Shown here: piece by piece, positions 26,711 through 35,329 of the stretch
Layout: the number at the start of each line of letters is the position of its first letter
Position numbering within the stretch: the first letter of the stretch is position 1
Source: Marimonas arenosa
GTDB lineage: Bacteria; Pseudomonadota; Alphaproteobacteria; Rhodobacterales; Rhodobacteraceae
Direction: 5' to 3'
Length of the DNA: 64,000 bases
NCBI RefSeq assembly: GCF_030848945.1
Contig: NZ_JANHAX010000001.1
Coordinates: 496,001-560,000 of the forward strand
The notes under the pieces: model-generated
The model's database searches: none
The model's input: only the letters and a program-made list of their open reading frames with translations
Told to the model about the DNA's origin: nothing
Made by a program: the position numbers and the translations under genes

Positions 26711-27601
26711 ATGATCCGCAAAGTCCTCTCTTTCCTGCCTTTTCTCGCCGTCGCCGGGCTGGCTCTGTTCTGGTGGCTGACGGTCCCCGGTCGGATTGAC
26801 AGCGCTCGGCTCGGCGGGCTTGCGGGCGACCCCGCCCGCGGCGAACAGGTATTCTGGGCCGCCGGATGCGCGTCCTGCCATGCGGCACCGGAGTCTCAGG
26901 GCGAGGCCCGTATGGTCCTGGCTGGCGGCATGGCCTTCCCCTCACCGTTTGGAACCTTCTACGCCCCCAATATCTCGCCCGACCCCGACCGCGGCATCGG
27001 CGGCTGGACGGTGGCAGACCTCGCCAACGCGATGCTGCACGGCACCTCGCCCGAGGGTGCACACTACTACCCCGCTTTCCCTTACACCTCCTATGCTAGG
27101 GCCGAGTTACAGGACATCGCCGACCTGCACGCCTTCCTCGCCACCCTGCCCGCCTCGGAAACGACCAGCCGGGCGCATGATGTCAGCTTTCCGTTCAACA
27201 TCCGCCGCAGCCTTGGCGGCTGGAAGCTGCTGTTCTCCCGCCCTGCCTGGGTGACGGAAGCCACAAGCCCCGAGATCACACGCGGCCGCTATCTCGTTGA
27301 GGCACTCGGCCACTGCGGCGAATGCCACACCCCGCGCAATACCCTGGGCGGGCTCGACTACACCCGCTGGCTGCAAGGCGCCCCCACGGCCGACGGCAAG
27401 GGTCGCACCCCGGCCATTACGCCGGACAAGCTCGACTGGTCCGCCAATGACATCGCCGCCTATCTCGCTACCGGTTTCACCCCCGAATATGACGTCGCCG
27501 GCGGTCACATGACCGAGGTGGTGCAGAACCTCGCCCACCTGCCCGAAACCGATCTCAAGGCCATTGCCGCCTACCTCAAAACCCTGCCCGGCGGTGGCTA
27601 A
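26711..27601 (+). CDS. Di-heme cytochrome c, membrane-anchored
   Basis: A 296-residue c-type cytochrome with an uncleaved-looking N-terminal helix (VLSFLPFLAVAGLALFWWLT) that should anchor it to the periplasmic face. Two haem motifs, C53-AS-C56-H57 and C202-GE-C205-H206, define two cytochrome c domains. The spacing and MVLAGGMAFPSPFGTFYAPN are like the cytochrome subunits of periplasmic sugar/alcohol dehydrogenases, but no dehydrogenase gene is nearby. It probably passes electrons to or from cytochrome c' or the respiratory chain. Confidence 0.9.
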   Translation: MIRKVLSFLPFLAVAGLALFWWLTVPGRIDSARLGGLAGDPARGEQVFWAAGCASCHAAPESQGEARMVLAGGMAFPSPFGTFYAPNISPDPDRGIGGWTVADLANAMLHGTSPEGAHYYPAFPYTSYARAELQDIADLHAFLATLPASETTSRAHDVSFPFNIRRSLGGWKLLFSRPAWVTEATSPEITRGRYLVEALGHCGECHTPRNTLGGLDYTRWLQGAPTADGKGRTPAITPDKLDWSANDIAAYLATGFTPEYDVAGGHMTEVVQNLAHLPETDLKAIAAYLKTLPGGG

Positions 27602-27660
27602 ACCGGGGTGGTGCCGCTTTTCCGGCTTTTCCGCGTGACGAATCCCGGTAAGTTCCGAGC

Positions 27661-28551
27661 ATGCTGATCCGCCTGCGCCACTTTCTGACTCATCACTGGC
27701 ATGGCCGTGTAGCGCTACTGCCCACTCTGCTGATTACCCTGCTCGGCCTGCGCCTCGTCCTGTCCTGGTCCAGCCGGTTGAAACCGCCTGACTGGCCGCT
27801 CGCGGTTTTCGTCCTGCTCACGGCGCTCAGCATGCTTTTACTGGTCTGGCAGGTGGTCGGCAGCCTGCGCGCCATCCGGCGCAGCGAAGGTGGTGGCTTG
27901 GCGCTGACCACCGGTGGCGCCGCGCTGGTCGTCGCGGTGATCCTGTTCCTCTCAGCCGAACTCGACGGCTATGCCTCGCGCGCCGCCGATGCCGCCGGTC
28001 TGCCGCCCGTGATGCCGCTGCCGGTCCGCGACGGCACTCTCGAGCTCACGGGTCCGCTCGATTGGCCGCTCTATGCCCGGTTCTGCACCACGCTCCATCG
28101 CCACCCGGACCTCGACAGGGTCGCGCTGACCAGCGACGGCGGACTGGTGCCCGTGGCCCGGGCCATGGCCGCACGGATCACCGAGACCGGGCTCGACACC
28201 CGCGCCACCGGGCTCTGTGCTTCGGCCTGTACGCTGGTGTTCATGGCCGGCACGACCCGCAGCCTCGGGCCCGAAGGCGAACTGGGCTTCCACGGCTACG
28301 CCCTGCGCCGCACCGACCCTTTACAGACCACAGCCGAGGAAGAGGCCCGTGACCGTGCCTGGCTTGTCGCCCGCGGCGTCGATCCGGGTTTCGTCACCCG
28401 CGCCTTCGCCACCGGCCCCGACAGGCTGTGGCGTCCCGATACCGCGACGCTGCGCGAGGCCGGCGTGCTGCGCGACGCGCTGCCCGATCGGGATCCCGGC
28501 TCAGACGGCCCCGAGTGCGGTCCGATCCCTGATCAGGCTGCCAGCCCCTGA
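27661..28551 (+). CDS. Membrane protein with periplasmic ClpP-like domain (COG3904 type)
   Basis: A 296-residue protein. Three hydrophobic segments (about 17-37, 42-64 and 78-98) are followed by a periplasmic domain with the ClpP/crotonase fold: LTSDGGLVPVARAMAARI near residue 157, ATGLCASACTLVFMAGTTR near 182 with Ser in CASAC as candidate nucleophile, and LGFHGYALR near 208 with the candidate His. This resembles the predicted periplasmic proteases of COG3904. Substrate is unknown. It ends by overlapping the convergent TPR gene by 19 bases. Confidence 0.75.
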   Translation: MLIRLRHFLTHHWHGRVALLPTLLITLLGLRLVLSWSSRLKPPDWPLAVFVLLTALSMLLLVWQVVGSLRAIRRSEGGGLALTTGGAALVVAVILFLSAELDGYASRAADAAGLPPVMPLPVRDGTLELTGPLDWPLYARFCTTLHRHPDLDRVALTSDGGLVPVARAMAARITETGLDTRATGLCASACTLVFMAGTTRSLGPEGELGFHGYALRRTDPLQTTAEEEARDRAWLVARGVDPGFVTRAFATGPDRLWRPDTATLREAGVLRDALPDRDPGSDGPECGPIPDQAASP

Positions 28552-29813
28552 ACCGCGCCCGAACTGTCGGTCAGCGGTCGCCGCAGCGACAGCAGCCGGC
28601 GCGCCTCGTCCGCCTTGCCCTGTCGGATCAGCGCGTGCAGCAACGTGTACTCCAGCAGATCTCGCTGCGCCCGGCTGCCGCCCAGCCGGGCGTGATCGGC
28701 CATCACCGGGATCAGTTCCGCCTCCGCCCCCGCCCAGTCCTGCACCGCAATCGCCCGAAAGGCACGCGCGCAGGGGGCCACCTGATCGGCAGCGGGCCCC
28801 TTCGCCCCCTCGACGATCCGCATCAGAGGTTCATCCTGACCGGCCATCGCATGCGCCAGCGCAGCATGGATATCGGCAAAACCCAGCCCCGGTCTGGGAA
28901 AGGCGCCAGCCGCATAGTCCGACAACTGCACCCACCGCTCGGGCGCGATCTCGACGCCGGTCAGCCCCGCCCGGTAATAAAGCGAGGCGAGGTCAGTGAG
29001 AATGTTCAGCGCCGGACTCTGCGAGCGTTCGGGCTGCAGATCGCGGTCGACGATCTGCCACATCCGCGCATCATCGCCGGACAGGACCGACCAAAGCGCG
29101 CAATGCCACGAGTTGTGGCAATGCATCATGCCGCTGCGGTCATACCCGGTCATCCAGTCGCTGAGATAGGCGAGCCCGTCCCCCGTCTGGCCAGCCTCGT
29201 AATAGAGATGCGCCCGGATATGGCTGCCATGCGCCGACCGCGGTCGCAGGGCCAGCGCTGTCTCGATCGAGCTTTCCGCCGGTCCCAGTTGCCCGGCCTC
29301 CATCTGCGCGAAGGCCAGTTGGCCCAGAAACCAGCCGTCCTGCCCATAGGCCGGCGCCAGCATCTCGGCCAGCGCCAGGTGCTCGGCCTCGCGCCCCGGC
29401 TGGCCGGAAAACCCGATCAATGAGAACACCCCGAGACAGCTCTGCGCCACCAGGGCATCGCGCGGAAACTCCAGCAGATGCGCCCGCACCGCGGTGTACC
29501 CCTCGCGAACGCGGCTGTTGATCAGGTGATCGAATATTTCGAGATGAGCCAGCGCCTGTCCGGTCAACCCCGCGCCCTTTGCCATCGCCTCGGCCATCAG
29601 CGCCTTGGCTTCTCCCATCCGGGCATAGACCTGCGCATTGCGCGCCTTTGCGGCATAAGCCAGCGCAAACTCCGGGTCTGCGGCGATGGCCCGGTCGAAG
29701 GCGTCATCGACCCCCGCCAGCGCTTCGAGATAGGCGGTCAGCCCCTCGACATAAGCGTCGCGCGCCGCCGGGCTCTGGGTGTGGAGCGGGTTGTCGTACT
29801 GATCGGTGAGCAT
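28533..29813 (-). CDS. Tetratricopeptide-repeat protein, TTC38-like
   Basis: A 426-residue cytosolic protein beginning MLTDQYDNPLHTQSPAARDA. The ATG at 29813 is chosen because GGGAGAA precedes it with good spacing, whereas a start 18 bases upstream would fall on that site. Repeats such as YVEGLTAYLEALAGVDDAFD, DPEFALAYAAKARNAQVYAR and SSIETALALRPRSAHGSHIR are TPR helices; the overall pattern is that of the tetratricopeptide repeat protein 38 family. Biochemical role is unknown. It is a single gene, with its last 19 bases overlapping the ClpP-like gene on the other strand. Confidence 0.8.
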   Translation of the reverse strand: MLTDQYDNPLHTQSPAARDAYVEGLTAYLEALAGVDDAFDRAIAADPEFALAYAAKARNAQVYARMGEAKALMAEAMAKGAGLTGQALAHLEIFDHLINSRVREGYTAVRAHLLEFPRDALVAQSCLGVFSLIGFSGQPGREAEHLALAEMLAPAYGQDGWFLGQLAFAQMEAGQLGPAESSIETALALRPRSAHGSHIRAHLYYEAGQTGDGLAYLSDWMTGYDRSGMMHCHNSWHCALWSVLSGDDARMWQIVDRDLQPERSQSPALNILTDLASLYYRAGLTGVEIAPERWVQLSDYAAGAFPRPGLGFADIHAALAHAMAGQDEPLMRIVEGAKGPAADQVAPCARAFRAIAVQDWAGAEAELIPVMADHARLGGSRAQRDLLEYTLLHALIRQGKADEARRLLSLRRPLTDSSGAVQGLAA

Positions 29814-29910
29814 CGCAGTTTCTCCCTGCATCGGGTAGCATGATGGCCCACCCTACGGACGAAACGCGGTTTCGCAAAGCGAGGTGCACCCGGCAGGGCA
29901 CGACGAGCGT

Positions 29911-30861
29911 TCAGAGCTGTCCGAGCTTTTTCAGCCGCGCGTCCCTGAGCCGCGCGAAATCCTCGCCGGCGTGATAGCTCGACCGCGTCAACGGCGTCGC
30001 CGACACCATCAGGAAACCCTTACCATAGGCGGCTTTCTCATAAGCCTTGAACTCATCGGGATGCACGAAGCGATCCACCGCGTGATGTTTCGGCGTCGGT
30101 TGCAGATATTGCCCGATGGTCAGGAAATCGACATCCGCCGCGCGCATGTCGTCCATGACCTGCCGCACCGACTGGCCGTCTTCGCCCAGCCCCACCATGA
30201 TGCCCGACTTGGTGAACATCGCCGGGTCCAGCTCCTTGACCCGCTGCAACAGCCGAAGCGAATGGAAATACCGCGCCCCCGGCCGCACGCTGGGATAAAG
30301 CCCCGGCACGGTTTCTAGGTTGTGGTTGAAGACGTCCGGTCTTGCTTCAACAACGACCTCCAAGACTTTGTTATCGCACTTCAAAAAATCCGGCGTCAGG
30401 ATCTCGATGGTGGTTTCGGGGCTCTGATGCCGCACCGCGCGGATGGTCTGGGCAAAATGCTCCGCCCCGCCATCCTCGAGATCATCGCGGTCAACACTGG
30501 TGATCACTACGTGGGACAGCCCCAAAGTCTTCACCGCGTGCGCCACCCGCCCCGGCTCGAAGGCATCCAGCGCATCCGGCCGACCGGTGGCCACGTTGCA
30601 GAAGCTGCAGCCGCGGGTGCAGATCTCGCCCATGATCATCATCGTGGCATGGCCCTGGCTCCAGCACTCGCCCGCGTTCGGGCAGCCGGCCTCCTCGCAG
30701 ACCGTGACCAGCTTGTTTTCCCGCATGATCCGGTGGGTTTCGGCATAGCCCTTGCCGCTCGGGGCTTTCACCCGGATCCACGCAGGTTTTTTCGGCTGCG
30801 TCTTGTCGGGGCGGTGGGCTTTCTCCGGATGGCGGCTTTCAGGCAGTTTCAGGTCGCGCAT
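29911..30861 (-). CDS. lipA: Lipoyl synthase
   Basis: A 316-residue radical-SAM enzyme that inserts two sulfurs into octanoyl groups on E2 and GcvH proteins. The auxiliary cluster motif [13 protein letters not shown] lies near residue 54; the radical SAM motif [10 protein letters not shown] lies near 84; and the C-terminal [10 protein letters not shown] carries the Ser ligand of the auxiliary cluster. Length and motifs are standard. The promoter probably lies in 30862-30910, where TATATA is found on the minus strand. It is monocistronic here; lipB is not in the window. Confidence 0.96.
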   Translation of the reverse strand: MRDLKLPESRHPEKAHRPDKTQPKKPAWIRVKAPSGKGYAETHRIMRENKLVTVCEEAGCPNAGECWSQGHATMMIMGEICTRGCSFCNVATGRPDALDAFEPGRVAHAVKTLGLSHVVITSVDRDDLEDGGAEHFAQTIRAVRHQSPETTIEILTPDFLKCDNKVLEVVVEARPDVFNHNLETVPGLYPSVRPGARYFHSLRLLQRVKELDPAMFTKSGIMVGLGEDGQSVRQVMDDMRAADVDFLTIGQYLQPTPKHHAVDRFVHPDEFKAYEKAAYGKGFLMVSATPLTRSSYHAGEDFARLRDARLKKLGQL

Positions 30862-31053
30862 GCGTTTCAGGATCCTTTTACGTCCGGCCCCTTATATAGG
30901 CCCCTGCGCCCCACTGTCACGGTCAAAGCCGATTGGCCGCTATGCACAGGTGACATGACACGCGTGCCCGATTTGGGCGTTTTTCTTGCCATTGGACGCT
31001 GGCTCGGGCAGGCAGGACCCGGGCCGGGGCAAATTGCAGACAGGAACGCCGGA

Positions 31054-31782
31054 ATGGATTGGGAAAAACACCGCCGCGAAGTCCACGCGCTGGGCCGCAC
31101 CCAGGAATTCCTGAAACAGATCACCTATGGCGGCAATGACGGCATCGTCACCACCTTCGCCATCGTCGCCGGGTTCGCCGGCGCCGCGGCCGAGGGTCTG
31201 GCCCAGATCGGGCCGCTCGCGGTGCTGGTTTTCGGCCTGGCCAACCTCTTTGCCGATGCGGTCAGCATGGGATTGGGCGAGTTCCTCTCGACCCGGTCGG
31301 CGCATGACCTGTTTCACTCCCGGCGGGCTGGCGAGCTGCGCGAGATTGCCAACAACCCGGCACAGGAACGCGCCGAGTTGATCTTGATCCTGCGCGACCG
31401 TGGCCTGCCGGCGCCGGATGCCGAGGCCGCGGCAGAGATCATCGCCCGCAACCCGGCAATGATGGCCGATCTGATGATGACCTACGAGTTCGGCATGATG
31501 CACCCTTCGGGAGACAATCCCGCCGTCAACGGCCTCGTCACCTTTCTCAGCTTCGTTGCCTTCGGCACAGTGCCGCTGGTGCCTTATTTCCTGTTGCCGG
31601 CTGCCGATCCGGCAACCTTCCAACTGTCGCTCGTCGCAACCGGCGCGGCGCTGGTGGCGCTCGGAGTGCTGCGCTGGAACGCCACCGGCGAACGCCCCGC
31701 CCGCTGCATCGGTGAAACCGTCAGCGTCGGCGCGATTTGCGCAGCGGTGGCCTTCGTGGTCGGCTGGATCGTTGGCGGCTGA
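31054..31782 (+). CDS. VIT1/CCC1-family divalent cation transporter
   Basis: A 242-residue membrane protein beginning MDWEKHRREVHALGRTQEFL. The ATG at 31054 is preferred over upstream in-frame codons that overlap the lipA promoter zone. The family motif KQITYGGNDGIVTTFAIVAG opens the first helix, and VLVFGLANLFADAVSMGLGE follows; a cytosolic metal-binding helical part (HSRRAGELREIANNPAQERA) links to the last three helices. Relatives move Fe2+ or Mn2+ out of the cytosol. It stands alone between lipA and the DUF6456 gene. Confidence 0.88.
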   Translation: MDWEKHRREVHALGRTQEFLKQITYGGNDGIVTTFAIVAGFAGAAAEGLAQIGPLAVLVFGLANLFADAVSMGLGEFLSTRSAHDLFHSRRAGELREIANNPAQERAELILILRDRGLPAPDAEAAAEIIARNPAMMADLMMTYEFGMMHPSGDNPAVNGLVTFLSFVAFGTVPLVPYFLLPAADPATFQLSLVATGAALVALGVLRWNATGERPARCIGETVSVGAICAAVAFVVGWIVGG

Positions 31783-31795
31783 ACCTGCCGCAACC

Positions 31796-32938
31796 CTAGC
31801 CGATCAGCCCGGCGCCGGCGCCCAACCCGTCGTAATGCCGCTTCAACCGCTGCAGCGCGATCCGCAACACGATCTTGCCTGACCGCGCGCTCCAGCCCAT
31901 GCGCTTTTCGGTCGATTCCAGCCCTTCGAGATAGCAGCAGCAGCGTAACGCCACGTCTCCGAGTCCGGGCCCGAGGTCAAGCAACGCCGCTGCCACACGG
32001 TCGCGCGCCGCCTTCGACCCGCCCAGCGCGTCACCCGGGCCGAACCCCTCGTCCACCCCGCCAGTTAAGAACCGCTCCCAATTCTGACCGGTGCGCGGCC
32101 CCATCTGCGCCAGTTCGAAATCCTCGCGTAACCGTTCACCTGCCGCCACCAGGTCAGGGTTCAGGAATGGCTGTCCGTCCCGGTCCTTGCGCCGCGCCAA
32201 CGCGGTCAGGGGCGATTCTCCGAAATGATACCGCGGCCGGATCTTGCCCTTGCCGCCGGTGTCCGGCGCTTCTTCAAGCCCGCCATGCTGGGCCAGAAAC
32301 GGGGCCTGCGCCTCGGCAAAGCCCTGCGCGGCGTTCTCCGCTTCGGCCAGCATTCGGCTCACCGCAGCGCGGCCAACCTGGGTGATGCGATAGCGCGCGA
32401 TGCGGCCGGGCTGGGCACAGGCAATCCAGTCCTTCAGCGCCAGCGCCTGCGCCACAGCCCGGTCGACCACCGCCGTGCGCGTCGTCTGGCCATTGGCGTC
32501 GTCGCGCACCACCACCGCCTTGTCCATTTCCGAGGCTACCGCCAGCACCGCGCCCGGCTCGGTCAGCCGCCGCAACACACGGCGGGCCTCGCGCTCCAGC
32601 GTTTCGTCGTCAGGAGAGTCGCCATCCGCTCCGTGCTCGGGTCCGGGCCCGCCTTGCCGTTCACTCATGTCGTCTGGCTCCTTCTTGTTTCCCGGCAGGT
32701 CGGTTGCGCGGATCAACCGCCCCAGCCGCCGTAGCGCTTCATCGATCAGAAAATCGTCTCGCAAATTCTCGAACCGGCGCACCTGGCGCAGAACGGTTGA
32801 CGGATGACAGGTCGCTCGCCGCGCCAGCGCGCGGATCGAGACGCCGCGCTCCGTATGCACGAGATACCGCCAGACCGGCGCGGGAACCCAGCCGGGCAAA
32901 CCCGGTGCCACGCCTTCAAACAGCCCCACCTGACCCAT
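31796..32938 (-). CDS. DUF6456 helix-turn-helix protein
   Basis: A 380-residue protein. Residues about 15-60 form a helix-turn-helix (RGVSIRALARRATCHPSTVL, then RQVRRFENLRDDFLIDEALR). A variable acidic linker follows at about 85-110. Residues about 220-375 match DUF6456 (GKIRPRYHFGESPLTALARR, then RCCCYLEGLESTEKRMGWSA and LRIALQRLKRHY). The family is confined to alphaproteobacteria and has no published role known to me. Upstream lie two perfect DnaA boxes and a near-CtrA site, shared with the divergent DUF6477 gene, which suggests a cell-cycle link. Confidence 0.85.
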   Translation of the reverse strand: MGQVGLFEGVAPGLPGWVPAPVWRYLVHTERGVSIRALARRATCHPSTVLRQVRRFENLRDDFLIDEALRRLGRLIRATDLPGNKKEPDDMSERQGGPGPEHGADGDSPDDETLEREARRVLRRLTEPGAVLAVASEMDKAVVVRDDANGQTTRTAVVDRAVAQALALKDWIACAQPGRIARYRITQVGRAAVSRMLAEAENAAQGFAEAQAPFLAQHGGLEEAPDTGGKGKIRPRYHFGESPLTALARRKDRDGQPFLNPDLVAAGERLREDFELAQMGPRTGQNWERFLTGGVDEGFGPGDALGGSKAARDRVAAALLDLGPGLGDVALRCCCYLEGLESTEKRMGWSARSGKIVLRIALQRLKRHYDGLGAGAGLIG

Positions 32939-32961
32939 TCGGCCGCTTGTCGCCTCCTTTG

Positions 32962-32982
32962 TTATCCACAGGTTTATCCACA
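32962..32982 (+). promoter_or_regulatory. Two perfect DnaA boxes
   Basis: TTATCCACA, the consensus DnaA box, occurs at 32962-32970 and again at 32974-32982, same orientation, 12 bases apart. They lie 24 bases upstream of the DUF6456 start and face the DUF6477 gene. Two exact copies so close are unlikely by chance in high-GC DNA. Confidence 0.75.
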
Positions 32983-33010
32983 GATTCTCTGCAACCTAAA
33001 CGTGTAATCG

Positions 33011-33025
33011 TTACCCCAAGGTTAA
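33011..33025 (+). promoter_or_regulatory. Near-consensus CtrA-type site
   Basis: TTAC-N7-TTAA (33011-33014 and 33022-33025) differs by one base from the CtrA motif TTAA-N7-TTAA. It is 28 bases beyond the second DnaA box in the same divergent promoter region. CtrA exists in this order; binding here is inferred. Confidence 0.45.
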
Positions 33026-33169
33026 TATTCGCGGACCCCGGCAGAATGGTTTCGAAAAAATAAACAAACCTGAACGCAGCGTTCGCTTTCGCCCCTGCGG
33101 ACGCAACACCCGCCCGTCCCGTGGCATTGCTCGCCTCGACCGCAACCGCCACGACCGAGAGGTGACGAC

Positions 33170-33466
33170 ATGACCGACCTTATCACGATGCTCGACCGGC
33201 TCCGCCGCCCACGCCTGCTGATCCAGGCTGCCCGCGCCGGCTGCGACGATTATCGCCGTGACACGCATCTGCGCCGGCTGCTCGGTCCCGGCCGAGTACC
33301 GAAAAGCGGCGAAGCGCTGATTCGCCTGATCGAAATCGAAGACATGCTCAACGGCCAGCGTCGCAGCGGCGACGCCGGTTATTCACTGGTCACGCATGTC
33401 GATGTCCTGATCGCAATGATGGGCGAAGCGCGGCTGGCGCGCGCCGTCAGCCGGCCCGCGCCCTGA
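33170..33466 (+). CDS. DUF6477 family protein
   Basis: A 98-residue protein, MTDLITMLDRLRRPRLLIQA, with RDTHLRRLLGPGRVPKSGEA and a helical end. It matches the small DUF6477 family seen in the Rhodobacterales, typically next to DUF6456 genes. It is transcribed divergently from DUF6456 across 231 bases that hold DnaA boxes and a CtrA-like site. A GAGAGGTGACGAC context before the ATG supports the start. No molecular function is known; its basic helical nature would fit a nucleic-acid or protein adaptor. Confidence 0.8.
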   Translation: MTDLITMLDRLRRPRLLIQAARAGCDDYRRDTHLRRLLGPGRVPKSGEALIRLIEIEDMLNGQRRSGDAGYSLVTHVDVLIAMMGEARLARAVSRPAP

Positions 33467-33478
33467 TCGTCCACGACT

Positions 33479-35023
33479 TCAGAGAAAGGCGTCGGGTTCA
33501 GCCGCTTTCTTGCCGGTAACATACTCCTCCAGCGCCCCGGCGATACCAGGATCGAGCAGCGGCTGCTGATAGGTTGCCAGCATTTTTTCGACCTTGGCCG
33601 CCGCCAGCGCCTGGGTATCGCGCGCGCCTTCTTCCTCCCAGGTCTCGAACGGCTTGTAGTCAAGCAGGTCCGATTTCCAGAACGCCGTCTTGAAATGCGC
33701 CTGGGTATGGGCGCAGCCGAGATAGTGCCCGCCGGGGCCGACCTCGCGGATCGCGTCCATCGCCTGCGCATCATCGCTGACGCTGATCCCCTCGGCCAAC
33801 CGGTGCAGGACACCCAGCTGATCCGCATCCATGACGAATTTTTCGAAGCTCGCCACCAGACCACCTTCCAGCCAGCCGCAGGCGTGCAGCATGAAGTTGA
33901 CGCCGCTCAGCAGCCCCATGTTCAGGCTGTTGGCGGTCTCGTAAGCCGCCTGCGCATCGGGCAGCTTCGAGCCGCAGAACGACCCGGCCGAGCGGAACGG
34001 CAGCCCCAGCCGCCGCGCCAGCTGACCGGCACCATAGGTCACCAGCGACGCTTCCGGGGTGCCGAAGGTGGGCGCACCCGAATTCATGTCGATCGAGCTG
34101 ACGAAGGCGCCCATGATCACCGGCGCGCCGGGCCGCACCAGCTGCGAATAGGCGATCCCGGCCAGCACCTCGGCCAACACCTGGGTCAGCGTGCCGGCGA
34201 CAGAAACCGGCGCCATCGCACCGCCGACGATGAAGGGCGAAATGATGCAGGCCTGGTTCGCCGCGGCATAGACCTCCAGCGCGCCCATCATCACATCATC
34301 GAAGGTCAGCGGCGAGTTGATGTTGATCAGCGAGGTCATCACCGTGTTCTGCTGAACGAATTCCCTGCCGAACAGAATCTCACACATCTCGACGCTGTCG
34401 CGGGCGCGGGAGGGGTCGGTGACCGAGCCCATGAACGGCTTGTCGCTCAGCGTCATATGGGCATGCAGCATGTCGAGATGGCGCTTGTTCACCGCCACGT
34501 CGGTCGGCTCGCACACCGTGCCGCCGGAATGGTGCAGCCATTTCGACATGTAGCCTAGTTTCACGAACTTGCGGAAATCCTCCATCGTGGCATAGCGGCG
34601 CCCGCCGGCGGCGTCGCGCACGAACGGCGGGCCGTAGACCGGCGCCAGCACCAGGTTGCGCCCACCGATCTCGACCGAGCGCTCCGGGTTGCGGGCATGC
34701 TGGGTGAAACGCGAGGGCGCCGTCGCACACAGCTGACGCGCCAGCCCGCGCGGGATATGCACCCGCTCACCGCGAACATCGGCCCCGGCCTGTTTCCACC
34801 GCTCCAGCGCGCCCGGGTTGTTGACGAAACCGACCCCGATTTCTTCCAGAACGGTGTCGGCATTCTGCTCGATGATCTCCATCGCCTCCGCGTTCATTAC
34901 CTCGAGATCGGGAATGTTGCGGGTGATGAAGCGGGCCGTCTCAAAGGAAACCGCCCCGCGCTCGGCGCGTCGCGCCGCGCCTCCCCCCGACCTTGCCCGT
35001 CGCCGTGTCGTCGTTTCACTCAT
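33479..35023 (-). CDS. Trimethylamine methyltransferase (MttB) superfamily protein
   Basis: A 514-residue protein of the MttB superfamily: NADTVLEEIGVGFVNNPGAL near residue 52, YGPPFVRDAAGGRRYATMED near 128, GAFVSSIDMNSGAPTFGTPE near 300 and FMLHACGWLEGGLVASFEKF near 375. It reads through without any in-frame amber codon, so it is of the non-pyrrolysine type, relatives of which demethylate glycine betaine or other quaternary amines with a corrinoid protein. No corrinoid protein or reductive-activase gene is adjacent, so partners must be encoded elsewhere. The N terminus is very basic (TTRRRARSGGGAARRAERG). Substrate is unknown. Confidence 0.88.
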   Translation of the reverse strand: MSETTTRRRARSGGGAARRAERGAVSFETARFITRNIPDLEVMNAEAMEIIEQNADTVLEEIGVGFVNNPGALERWKQAGADVRGERVHIPRGLARQLCATAPSRFTQHARNPERSVEIGGRNLVLAPVYGPPFVRDAAGGRRYATMEDFRKFVKLGYMSKWLHHSGGTVCEPTDVAVNKRHLDMLHAHMTLSDKPFMGSVTDPSRARDSVEMCEILFGREFVQQNTVMTSLININSPLTFDDVMMGALEVYAAANQACIISPFIVGGAMAPVSVAGTLTQVLAEVLAGIAYSQLVRPGAPVIMGAFVSSIDMNSGAPTFGTPEASLVTYGAGQLARRLGLPFRSAGSFCGSKLPDAQAAYETANSLNMGLLSGVNFMLHACGWLEGGLVASFEKFVMDADQLGVLHRLAEGISVSDDAQAMDAIREVGPGGHYLGCAHTQAHFKTAFWKSDLLDYKPFETWEEEGARDTQALAAAKVEKMLATYQQPLLDPGIAGALEEYVTGKKAAEPDAFL

Positions 35024-35219
35024 CGCTGGACCAACCCCTTAGTCGCTGTTGCTGGTGGACACCTGACTTCGTTCTAGGCCAAGCCGCCGGCGCAGCTTGC
35101 GCGTTTTGCGGCCTCCGGGGGGAAAAACCGACATCTTGCGCCGCGCAGCCATGTCGGGGGATGCCGTGCGCCTGTTGCCCACCTGCCGCAGTCCCTGCCC
35201 CCGCTGTGCATAAGCCCGG

Positions 35220-35247
35220 TTTACATTTGGTTATTTGTATCTAAGAA
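35220..35247 (+). promoter_or_regulatory. Possible promoter of the FadL-type gene
   Basis: TTTACA (35220-35225) and TAAGAA (35242-35247), 16 bases apart, lie in the AT-rich part of the 306-base gap between the MttB gene and the porin gene, 83 bases before the start codon. The -10 is weak. The rest of the gap shows nothing notable. Confidence 0.35.
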
Positions 35248-35329
35248 TTTTTTCACTTTGGCCCCAAGCCCGCGCAAACCAATCGGCGGGGCCCGCATGT
35301 GGGGTTCCGGCCCCTTCGGAGGAGACAGT

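Noticed and set aside
30322-31053. Upstream in-frame extension of the VIT-family transporter
   Set aside because: It runs antisense through lipA and has no similarity to the family; the start at 31054 gives the normal N terminus.
32962-33025. Chromosome origin (oriC)
   Set aside because: Only two DnaA boxes are present and no dnaA, parAB, hemE or gidA gene is near. A regulatory role at a divergent promoter is more likely.
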